From assembly GCA_958448375.1 (NCBI GenBank), contig CAUDDU010000007.1, positions 1 through 14,034 of the forward strand: a stretch of 14,034 nt of DNA. Direction: 5' to 3'. Position numbers and translations under genes: made by a program. How positions within the stretch are numbered: the stretch's first letter is position 1; each line of letters opens with the position of its first letter. The notes under the pieces were generated by a model. The model searched no databases. It had not been told where the DNA came from and was given only the letters and a program-made list of their open reading frames with translations. Origin of the DNA: an uncultured Collinsella sp. (GTDB taxonomy: Bacteria > Actinomycetota > Coriobacteriia > Coriobacteriales > Coriobacteriaceae). Below are positions 8,801 to 13,711 of this stretch, one piece after another.

Positions 8801-9046
8801 ATCATGAACCTGGTCAGCAAGGTGTGCAAGTCGTTCCATGTCGATTGTGGCGCGCTCGAGATGCCCTATGCCAAGACCGATGCCTATGCCGCGCTCGAGG
8901 CGAGCCGCCGAGCCCTCACCATCGCCGGCGTGGACGGCACGCGTCTGGCTTGCGCTCGTACCGAGGACGACCTGCCCCACAATGTCAACCCGACGAACAT
9001 TGCCACGGTATCCGAGGTCGTGACCGAGGTTATCCGCCGTTCGTAG
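5876..9046 (+). CDS. M28-peptidase-like membrane protein with a very long low-complexity insert and degenerate metal site
   Basis: 1056 residues. Start ATG 5876 is chosen for its GGAG site and because the protein-like sequence begins at MANTQNYINHLL; the frame is open further upstream but looks non-coding. Two membrane hairpins are visible: 55-73/77-96 and about 160-180/184-203. The M28 first-ligand motif AHYDS is intact (H138, D140). The bridging-Asp motif, usually GANDNASG, reads GAVCNKSS (C222). The Glu-Glu motif reads GASDCDG (S924, D925), NLDxVG reads NLESVG (E951), and the last His is PHNVNPT (H1035). Residues about 243-907 form an acidic, Pro/Ala-rich insert with a coiled-coil-like stretch (about 515-560), a short ordered-looking YRNAAGNIRFGSDAIRALG motif (about 373-391) and a basic cluster (831-846). 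Pairwise membrane hairpins put all peptidase pieces on one side, probably cytoplasmic by positive-inside charge. A catalytically dead, scaffold-like role is inference. The downstream small gene lies 21 nt away. Confidence 0.8.
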   Translation: MANTQNYINHLLQNTGITPACSEEERLAAEDIAQIFRNHGFDPEVQEFNAPAPSRLAFAVTGILAFAGALLMGIGGGIGLVGTLLAIVGAVLYVLERTGHPVVSRLGKTGVSQNVIAYHKASGPLASPRNRPVVVVAHYDSPRAELLAREPYASYRALIAKLLPVATVAPAAVAILRILPLPGALKVLLWIVAILASLVALANAANIISNRHILPYTSGAVCNKSSVAAMLGVMDNVAPFQGENEFPDDVPFDTYFGEQKRRAEEMARAAAEYAAAQQQNDYGNTIEYEEPTYAEDEFGQPIAPDAQTEPEQGEAFDEQIEGFEGASADETLIGAIVPEDQNQAVQAEEFNDEVPAAEPAEEPAAAEPEPKLYRNAAGNIRFGSDAIRALGMLPESCTLDYEEGEEPTFEPEPAPVVTADDESAAVTVAEPEAVSAIDPAAGLDILAPAAPAQDVADESDDDYVEQPGRVSYESDTDFSAEIPAATPHADIASAFSSIGASASSFFKGALAKGRKFVDDFEEKRAAAREAAEQEAIAQQQAAEAARERAAQEFEQNEAMQSGPVDAAEATTSFESQQPTPADVVEATTSFEAQQHVDSTMSFDAAQFDSTITFEKQGTAIAEPLPVSDEQGDAADDDEPIDAAEIQDAAEDESVEANSDEEQYAAADQGDSTEVEQEEVPAVSETPETDESRPYSTQIFTMPTPSGSGATVANVAPTQDETVDSLMAQISSQASPRPQMNVPDPASAPSPAPSLSPLASVPDPSLPSMKQANFASRTSLFDLPDPSAQVNDPFATAQGPEPTSAPVAPSMPVASGAQPIETISAPAPAAPKSRKRGLGGLFGRKRKNEQDSMSDWLGVEDDYDAKKSGRGIGSWDNFEDDNDGWKGGATSSDGASSEDMLSAVASMGDDELLGHDIWFVATGASDCDGAGMKAFLASHRDKLRGVFFINLESVGAGRLSVVTVEGEQQLLKGDRRIMNLVSKVCKSFHVDCGALEMPYAKTDAYAALEASRRALTIAGVDGTRLACARTEDDLPHNVNPTNIATVSEVVTEVIRRS

Positions 9047-9056
9047 ACGGAGCTCT

Positions 9057-9062
9057 AAGGAG
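9057..9062 (+). promoter_or_regulatory. Ribosome-binding site AAGGAG fixing a GTG start
   Basis: A canonical AAGGAG lies 5 nt before GTG at 9068 and supports this short gene being real and starting with GTG rather than ATG. Confidence 0.75.
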
Positions 9063-9067
9063 TCAAC

Positions 9068-9286
9068 GTGTTTTCGTATATTAAGCGCCATTGGCCTGTC
9101 TACGTGATTTTGACCTTGATTGCCATTGCGTTAGGATTTGGGGCTGCCTACATCGTGGGTGCAAAGGGCTCGACCCCCGCCTCCGCAATCAGCGAAGAGG
9201 TGGAGCAAGAACAGAGTACGGGTGCCGATGGGATTCCTGAGTCCGAGCAGGCAATCGTTGATGGTGGATCTTCGTCTGCAGAGTAG
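9068..9286 (+). CDS. Small single-pass membrane protein with acidic tail
   Basis: 72 residues starting at GTG. A basic N terminus (MFSYIKRH) precedes one hydrophobic helix (about residues 9-31, WPVYVILTLIAIALGFGAAY), then an acidic, Ser-rich tail (SEEVEQEQS...GGSSSAE). The positive-inside rule predicts an inside N terminus and an extracytoplasmic tail. I do not recognise a family. It lies 21 nt after the M28-like gene with no terminator between them, and just before a strong terminator, so it is probably the last gene of that two-gene unit and may be a partner of that membrane protein. The strong ribosome-binding site is the main support that it is translated. Confidence 0.7.
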   Translation: MFSYIKRHWPVYVILTLIAIALGFGAAYIVGAKGSTPASAISEEVEQEQSTGADGIPESEQAIVDGGSSSAE

Positions 9287-9308
9287 ATACGGCGATTTAC
9301 ATGATTGA

Positions 9309-9345
9309 AAGCGGGCGAGCCAGGGGACTGGCTCGCCCGCTTTTT
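9309..9345. terminator. Rho-independent terminator, probably bidirectional, between convergent genes
   Basis: A perfect stem AAGCGGGCGAGCC (9309-9321) pairs with GGCTCGCCCGCTT (9330-9342), extendable by two more pairs inside the loop, and runs into TTTTT on the plus strand. Read from the minus strand, the same stem is followed only by TTTC, so it is likely strong for the small membrane-protein gene and weaker for the adhesin gene ending at 9353. Confidence 0.9.
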
Positions 9346-9352
9346 CATCGCG

Positions 9353-12300
9353 CTAGCGCTTCTTTGGGGTCGACCTAAGGCGAGCGAACCATAGGGCTGC
9401 GGCACCCGAGGTCAGGAGCGCGGTGATGCAAGCGGCGATGGGAACTGATCCTGTTGCCGGTAGGTCCTGCGGTAGGGTGCAGCGTTGAATGACACGGTCC
9501 TCGTCATGTGACTCAAGTTTATCGCCGCCGCCGTTGCGGCAAAGATCGACGCGTGCGCTGTTGGTGAGTGCGGTTTGGGGCGTATAAGCCGACGTCGCCT
9601 GCATGTGCACGATTGCGCCCCGAGCGTCTGTGCCAAGGATTGCTTTGGCATCGTCAAGGTCGTCGTGCTCATCTTTGAGATCATCGCGGGTCCAAGAATC
9701 CGCATCGCTTCGAGTCGTAAAGTCGGCGGCTACCGCACCGTATTCAATTCGAATGCCCGTTACGACGGTATTGGGTGTAAGGTCGAGCTCTTCCGCCTCG
9801 AGTGTGGTGGATTCCGTGGTCGAGACATCCGCCTTCCAGAGGCGCCAGCCGTCGTAATCGACGAGGCGACAGTCCTCACCAAGGCTCTCTTTTACTTCGT
9901 CGGACTCAAGCCAAGGATTTTCGTGTCCATCGTCAAGTGTCGCGTTCGCCGGTTCATCGACGTCTGTCGAGTCCAACGGCGTCGTGCGATACCACACGTT
10001 GCACAGACCGTTGAGGTCGCCGATGGCGACGGGGGTTTCGATTGAGATGAATCTCGCCGTGCCGTCTTTGGCGCACTCAAGATCATCGGTAATCGTAAAC
10101 TCATCAACCCAAGTAGCGGAATCGTTTCGAGCATCGATGGTATAGGAGAAAAGCCCATCACTATTGGTTTGCGTCGTGGCGCGGTTTTTACCATCGCCGT
10201 TAGCCAACAGGCCCTTTTCGATAGGTTGGACAAGTTCCTGACGCTTGTCGACCTGCCCCTTGATCTCGATGGGCGCATCCTTCATCGCGACGGATTGGAC
10301 TTCTCCCGTATCTTTTATTTCAAACGTTATCTCCTCGGCAAGGTCATAGGTCCGCGGAGACATCATTTCGCGCAACGAGTAGGTGCCGGGTGCAAGATGT
10401 TCGACGCGGTGTGGCTTGTCGGATGAGGTCCAGGAGTCTATTTCGGTTTTATCGGGACCATATAAGGTGAGCTGTGCGCCTTCCACTTCCTGCTCGCCGA
10501 TTGCATCGACCTTGGAGATATCTACCTTGGTGTAATCGTCGGATACGTTAAGCCGTGCTTCTACAACGGGTGTTTTCTGGTCGGCATAAGTAAGGTCGAC
10601 AATATGGGATGTCCGATCGAGTAAGAAGCCTGCCGGCGCTTGAGTCTCGACAACCTCGTAGCGTGCGGTGCCAGATCCCAGCGGGAGGTCGTCCGCGCGT
10701 GCTTCTCCAGTTTCATCCGTCGTGACGGCAGCGACAGTCTCACCGTCGAGCGCGGCAATGCTACCGTCGGGGCGCACGATATCACCCGAGGCACGGATCT
10801 CAAAGACGGCGCCCGCGAGGCTGCTGCCGTCTACGGCATCGGTTTTAACGATCCTGATGTTTCCGGTCGCGGCGTGGTCATAATACGAGGCGATTACAAC
10901 GGGCGTTAGGTTCATGTCGGCGGGTATGTTTACCTCGATCTCTTCGCCGACAAGATAGGGCTCTTTGGCCGAGGCTTCGCGTACATAATAGGTGCCCGGC
11001 ACGAGCGATTCTGGCAGTGTGACGGTCCCGGTCGCGTCAGTCGTAAAGGTGTCCATTACGTTATGTGCTGGATACCAGCAAGTTTGTGAGACAGGTTCGT
11101 GATTGCTGTCGAGGAGTTGGAAGGTGAATCCGGCTAGTGGAACAGAAGCGCCTGTTTGGGCATCGCGTTTTACAATCTGGAGATGCGTCGACAGAGCGTG
11201 GTTGTCCACGATATATTGAAGCTCGGCGCCGTTGGAAATCTGATTGGCCCCGACGGTCCATTCCCCTGCACGTTTAAAACCCTCGGGGACGGTTTCCGGA
11301 ACCTCGCGAATCGTGTAGCCGGCACGGTCGTATGGGACGGCTCCGTGGACACCGGCGGGTCGCTTGCCTGTGCCGAACCATGCTTCGGGCTGATCTTTGG
11401 TGGAGGCAAAGCCATAGATGTTTGTGGTCAATGTGCCAACAACCTGCTGAGAGCTGTTGCTGACAACTTCAAAGACAACACCACCCGCCGGCTGCTCCAG
11501 GCCGGATTGGTCGCTATTGCCGTAATCCTTGAATTTGGAAATCTCAAGGTCAAACGCAATGGGGATATCGGAAATGCGAGATTCGATCTCGACTACGCCT
11601 GAATCGCCGAGCTGGTCGGCTCCAACGGTATAGGTCCAGCTGTCGTTGGATGGCAGGTAGCCCTCGGGGGCTTTTGATTCGTAGATGGTAAAGGTTCCTA
11701 AGGGGACATCGACGAGGGTAGCCCGACCGCTTTCGTCAGTCGTGAGAATTTGCGCCCATCCAGGGGTTGATTGCGACACACACGTGAACTCTGCTCCTGC
11801 GAGTGAAGATCCCACCTGGGGGCCGGCATTCGTCGCGGCATCGAGTTTTACGATACGCAGGTTGATGGTGCCGGGCTGTTCATCAATGGCGACCCGCCCG
11901 CCGTCATTCCCCGTGGTAAAGGCAATACGATCGTGGCGGGGGACATAGCCGGCCGGCGTCTTCGTTTCAACTAGGTAGTATGCCGTGTCGGGCAGAAGTG
12001 TTGCTTGCGCTCGACCGTTGCTGTCCATCTTGATGGTGCCGACACGCGCGCCGCTGGCGCTCTCAAAAATATCGAATGTTGCCCCGGTAAACTGATAGGT
12101 ATTGTTTCCGCTGGTAATAACGGTGTCAGCAGACTGCTTTTGGAAGGAAACAGAGACCGCCGGCAGTACATAGAGCATGTCTTGACGTTTGCTGCCGCCC
12201 GATACGGCCCCTAGATAGCGTCGCGCGCGGTGCGGAGCGGCTTTGATGCTTCCTGATTTTGCGCTGTCGTGGAGCCACCGCGCAGCCGCCACGACTTCAT

Positions 12301-12784
12301 TGTCGGCGGTAAAGTGTCCGCTCTTGGTTTTACCCTGAGCGGTCGTGTAGGAGTAGGTGCCGTCGACATGGGTAGTGCCGTTGAGCATCCATACGGCAAG
12401 CTGGGTGGCGGCGCGGGCGCGATCGGGTGAAAGATGGTAACCGCCAAACGACGTGGTGGTGGGATATCCGTGACAAACGATTGCCGCGAACTCGTCGTCG
12501 AGCCACACCCAGCCTTGATCAAAGTTGAGCCATGGGCCGCCCGGTTTGGTGGGGCCGGGGCGCTCCTGGTTCATGCAGTAGGCAATCGAGGTGTCTTGAG
12601 CTTCATACTTGCCGATGAAGAAGGGCCCACAATCATCGCTAATAGTGCGGAAGCCGAGCTGGTCGTAGCCATCGACGGCAAATGCGGCTCCTGGTGCCAG
12701 GCAGCCGAAAAGCAGGAAGAGGAGCAGGAGCAGCGGACCTGTTGCGATTGCGCTGTGGACAGAGTGCGTGGGTGCGTTGGACAT
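9353..12784 (-). CDS. LPXTG cell-wall-anchored thioester-domain adhesin with CnaB/SpaA-like repeats
   Basis: 1143 residues. ATG 12784 has AAGGAG 5 nt upstream. A signal peptide spans about 1-36, with a hydrophobic core and likely cleavage after AFA. A thioester (TQXA) domain follows: C70 in AYCMNQ and Q128 in TQLAVW are placed as in internal Cys-Gln thioesters that bind host proteins covalently. Six CnaB/SpaA-type domains then each show an N-strand Lys and a mid-domain Glu: K216/E273, K313/E369, K417/E494, K539/E603, K647/E713 and K758/E806, with Asp/Asn candidates at the ends (for example N528, N746, D836). These should form Lys-Asn/Asp isopeptide bonds. A wall-proximal region at about 840-1105 has several extra Cys and many acidic residues. 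The sorting signal is LPATG (1108-1112), a hydrophobic helix and RLRSTPKKR. The protein needs a class-A-like sortase, which is not in the window. Its 5' side faces the tRNA/repeat region. A host-mucosa adhesin or pilus tip protein is the likely role. Confidence 0.9.
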   Translation of the reverse strand: MSNAPTHSVHSAIATGPLLLLLFLLFGCLAPGAAFAVDGYDQLGFRTISDDCGPFFIGKYEAQDTSIAYCMNQERPGPTKPGGPWLNFDQGWVWLDDEFAAIVCHGYPTTTSFGGYHLSPDRARAATQLAVWMLNGTTHVDGTYSYTTAQGKTKSGHFTADNEVVAAARWLHDSAKSGSIKAAPHRARRYLGAVSGGSKRQDMLYVLPAVSVSFQKQSADTVITSGNNTYQFTGATFDIFESASGARVGTIKMDSNGRAQATLLPDTAYYLVETKTPAGYVPRHDRIAFTTGNDGGRVAIDEQPGTINLRIVKLDAATNAGPQVGSSLAGAEFTCVSQSTPGWAQILTTDESGRATLVDVPLGTFTIYESKAPEGYLPSNDSWTYTVGADQLGDSGVVEIESRISDIPIAFDLEISKFKDYGNSDQSGLEQPAGGVVFEVVSNSSQQVVGTLTTNIYGFASTKDQPEAWFGTGKRPAGVHGAVPYDRAGYTIREVPETVPEGFKRAGEWTVGANQISNGAELQYIVDNHALSTHLQIVKRDAQTGASVPLAGFTFQLLDSNHEPVSQTCWYPAHNVMDTFTTDATGTVTLPESLVPGTYYVREASAKEPYLVGEEIEVNIPADMNLTPVVIASYYDHAATGNIRIVKTDAVDGSSLAGAVFEIRASGDIVRPDGSIAALDGETVAAVTTDETGEARADDLPLGSGTARYEVVETQAPAGFLLDRTSHIVDLTYADQKTPVVEARLNVSDDYTKVDISKVDAIGEQEVEGAQLTLYGPDKTEIDSWTSSDKPHRVEHLAPGTYSLREMMSPRTYDLAEEITFEIKDTGEVQSVAMKDAPIEIKGQVDKRQELVQPIEKGLLANGDGKNRATTQTNSDGLFSYTIDARNDSATWVDEFTITDDLECAKDGTARFISIETPVAIGDLNGLCNVWYRTTPLDSTDVDEPANATLDDGHENPWLESDEVKESLGEDCRLVDYDGWRLWKADVSTTESTTLEAEELDLTPNTVVTGIRIEYGAVAADFTTRSDADSWTRDDLKDEHDDLDDAKAILGTDARGAIVHMQATSAYTPQTALTNSARVDLCRNGGGDKLESHDEDRVIQRCTLPQDLPATGSVPIAACITALLTSGAAALWFARLRSTPKKR

Positions 12785-12892
12785 GGCTGCTCCTTATCCC
12801 TCGTGCGCCGCATGGGGAGGTTGCGACGCGTAGGATGAGGCTACCCCCGAGGTTCATGCGGGTAAGTACCGGAGCCTGACCAAAAGCTTGCC

Positions 12893-12909
12893 CGATTTCT
12901 GACAAATCG
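12893..12909. promoter_or_regulatory. Inverted repeat CGATTT-N5-AAATCG upstream of the adhesin gene
   Basis: A perfect 6-bp dyad with a 5-bp centre, about 110 bp upstream of the adhesin ATG. Its size suits a regulator operator, but a 6-bp dyad also occurs by chance and no second copy was seen. Confidence 0.25.
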
Positions 12910-13038
12910 AGCTCAAATACAACAATCAAGCAAAAGCGCAGGTAGAAGATAAGGAGAACAGGAAGTCAAAGGTCCTCGTCTCCACAATTGACGCGATTTT
13001 CAAACGAATCTCCACAGCTAAAACAAGCATCGCCACCC

Positions 13039-13068
13039 TTGTATCGAACAAGACAACCGCGTTATACT
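13039..13068 (+). promoter_or_regulatory. Putative tRNA-Gly promoter
   Basis: TATACT (13063-13068) is a good -10, placed 13 bp before the mature tRNA 5' end. TTGTAT (13039-13044), 18 bp further up, is a partial -35. Confidence 0.45.
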
Positions 13069-13081
13069 AGCCAACACACAA

Positions 13082-13156
13082 GCGGGCATCGCCAAGTGGT
13101 AAGGCATCAGCTTCCCAAGCTGACACTCGCGGGTTCGAGTCCCGTTGCCCGCTCCA
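13082..13156 (+). tRNA. tRNA-Gly, anticodon CCC
   Basis: 75 nt with encoded CCA. Acceptor GCGGGCA pairs with TGCCCGC, the D-arm is GCC/GGC around AAGTGGTAA, and the anticodon stem TCAGC/GCTGA carries loop TTCCCAA with anticodon CCC at 13114-13116. The T-arm is GCGGG-TTCGAGT-CCCGT, with one G-T wobble. It reads GGG codons. Its last 18 nt recur three times downstream. Confidence 0.95.
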
Positions 13157-13167
13157 GTTAAGAGCAC

Positions 13168-13200
13168 AAGCACGGCACCATCACGGTTCCGTGCTTTTTT
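13168..13200 (+). terminator. Rho-independent terminator of the tRNA-Gly transcript
   Basis: AAGCACGG (13168-13175) pairs with CCGTGCTT (13189-13196) across a 13-nt loop and is followed by a T run ending at 13200. It lies 12 nt after the CCA and would normally stop transcription before the repeat cluster. Confidence 0.8.
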
Positions 13201-13211
13201 CAATAAAGTGC

Positions 13212-13226
13212 CGGGACTCGAACCCG
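13212..13226 (-). repeat. Inverted T-arm fragment of a tRNA
   Basis: The reverse complement is CGGGTTCGAGTCCCG, identical over 15 nt to the tRNA-Gly T-arm at 13130-13144 but in opposite orientation. Flanking bases differ from tRNA-Gly, so it may derive from another tRNA. Confidence 0.6.
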
Positions 13227-13245
13227 ACAGGGTGCGAGCGTTAAG

Positions 13246-13262
13246 CAAACGCGAAGCGTTTG
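13246..13262. repeat. Mini-hairpin CAAACGC-GAA-GCGTTTG
   Basis: A perfect 7-bp stem with a 3-nt GAA loop; the core is GCGAAGC, known as an exceptionally stable DNA mini-hairpin. Confidence 0.6.
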
Positions 13263-13276
13263 TAGCGAGCAGGCGA

Positions 13277-13294
13277 AGGCGCCGACAGGCGCCT
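13277..13294. repeat. Mini-hairpin AGGCGCC-GACA-GGCGCCT
   Basis: A perfect 7-bp stem with a 4-nt loop, immediately before the first 54-bp repeat. Confidence 0.55.
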
Positions 13295-13348
13295 GAAGCC
13301 GGTGCGGATTTGCGAAGCAAATACGCGGACGTCCCGTTGCCCGCTCCA
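13295..13348 (+). repeat. tRNA-3'-end-terminated hairpin repeat, copy A
   Basis: 54 bp: GAAGCCGGT, then a hairpin with ATTTGC-GAA-GCAAAT at its core, then GGAC and the 18-nt tRNA-Gly 3' end GTCCCGTTGCCCGCTCCA (13331-13348). It differs from copy C at only 3 positions, one of which breaks a pair in the outer stem. Confidence 0.8.
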
Positions 13349-13424
13349 CCGAGCGCGGAAGACCTCGGGACGGCCAATTCAACAAAGTCTTCCCTATCGT
13401 CTCCGTGAATCCGAGGAGATCGCC
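13349..13424 (+). repeat. Spacer between copies A and B, related to the next spacer
   Basis: 76 bp. GAGC, GGAAGA and TCGGGA occur in the same order and spacing as in the spacer at 13479-13555, and both have ATTCA next. GGAAGAC (13358-13364) can pair with GTCTTCC (13387-13393). Together with copy B it makes a 130-bp tandem unit. Confidence 0.6.
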
Positions 13425-13478
13425 GCAGCCGGTCCGCGTCCGCGACGCGGACGCGCGGATGTCCCGTTGCCCGCTCCA
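13425..13478 (+). repeat. tRNA-3'-end-terminated hairpin repeat, copy B (swapped stem)
   Basis: Also 54 bp, with the same ends (GCAGCCGGT...; exact 18-nt tRNA end at 13461-13478). Its stem is CCGCGTCCGC-GAC-GCGGACGCGC: a different sequence from A and C, yet still a 10-nt arm with a 3-nt loop and 9 of 10 pairs. The end forms the perfect palindrome GCTCCATGGAGC (13473-13484) with the next spacer. Confidence 0.75.
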
Positions 13479-13555
13479 TGGAGCAAGGAAGATTTCGGGA
13501 ATGGTAGATTCAGCCTGCTTTGCTCCCACACTTCCCCGGATCTCGGTATGCCACT
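13479..13555 (+). repeat. Spacer between copies B and C
   Basis: 77 bp, related to the preceding spacer mainly over its first 35 nt. It opens with TGGAGC, which is complementary to the GCTCCA ending copy C, so the 131-bp unit could close on itself. Confidence 0.55.
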
Positions 13556-13609
13556 GAAGCCGGTGCGTATTTGCGAAGCAAATACGCGGACGTCCCCATG
13601 CCCGCTCCA
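13556..13609 (+). repeat. tRNA-3'-end-terminated hairpin repeat, copy C
   Basis: 54 bp with a perfect 10-bp stem GCGTATTTGC-GAA-GCAAATACGC. Its 18-nt tRNA end (13592-13609) has two changes from the tRNA (CCCCAT instead of CCCGTT). Bases after the CCA have no similarity to the other copies. Confidence 0.8.
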
Positions 13610-13645
13610 ATTCCAAAATGTTAGGTTAATGCCTGCTGCCCATAC

Positions 13646-13685
13646 TTGCACCTGCGCACGGTACAATGGTTGGGTTACGACCAAC
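13646..13685 (+). promoter_or_regulatory. Putative purB promoter and leader hairpin
   Basis: TACAAT (13662-13667) is a plausible -10. TTGCAC lies 10 bp upstream, too close for a standard -35. The dyad GTTGG (13669-13673) / CCAAC (13681-13685) with a 7-nt loop follows at once and could be an operator or leader hairpin. Confidence 0.3.
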
Positions 13686-13711
13686 GTGCCAATAACCAAA
13701 AAGGAGCCGCT

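Larger units (their letters stand above)
12785..13081. other. Divergent spacer between the adhesin gene and tRNA-Gly
   Basis: 297 bp with no credible ORF. It must hold the adhesin promoter (minus) and the tRNA promoter (plus). No convincing sigma-70 pair is seen on the minus strand; a weak TTGGTC...TACTTA lies around 12866-12886. An inverted repeat at 12893-12909 and an 8-bp direct repeat TCTCCACA (12979-12986 and 13009-13016, 30 bp apart) are the only structures noted. Confidence 0.5.
13201..13711. other. Non-coding tRNA-derived repeat cluster and purB leader
   Basis: 511 bp. ORFs cross this stretch on both strands, but their translations simply mirror the repeats (the same Arg/Pro-rich peptide recurs) and none has a good start site. 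It contains an inverted T-arm fragment, at least five short hairpins, three 54-bp repeats ending in tRNA 3' sequence, two related spacers and finally the purB leader (13610-13711). Confidence 0.7.

Noticed and set aside
5825..9091. 1088-codon open frame antisense to the M28-like gene
   Set aside because: It is a by-product of strong GC bias at third positions. Its translation is Arg/Gly/Leu-rich with no domain, whereas the plus strand has a start site, membrane segments and family motifs.
12690..12710. Lipobox (LFGC, Cys28) in the adhesin signal peptide
   Set aside because: Phe at the -2 position is unusual for a lipobox, and a good signal peptidase I site (AFA) follows; the LPATG anchor makes a lipoprotein unlikely.
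12979..13016. Two DnaA-box-like sites (TCTCCACA repeats)
   Set aside because: Each matches the DnaA consensus at only 7 of 9 positions, there are just two, and no origin-type genes or AT-rich unwinding region are nearby.
13295..13609. CRISPR array
   Set aside because: Repeats are 54 bp with swapped stem sequences, the spacers are related to each other, there are only three copies, and no cas gene is present.
13201..13609. Integron attC-like cassette array
   Set aside because: Some GTTRRRY/RYYYAAC-like heptamers occur (near 13240 and 13376), but not paired at consistent positions, and there is no cassette ORF or integrase.
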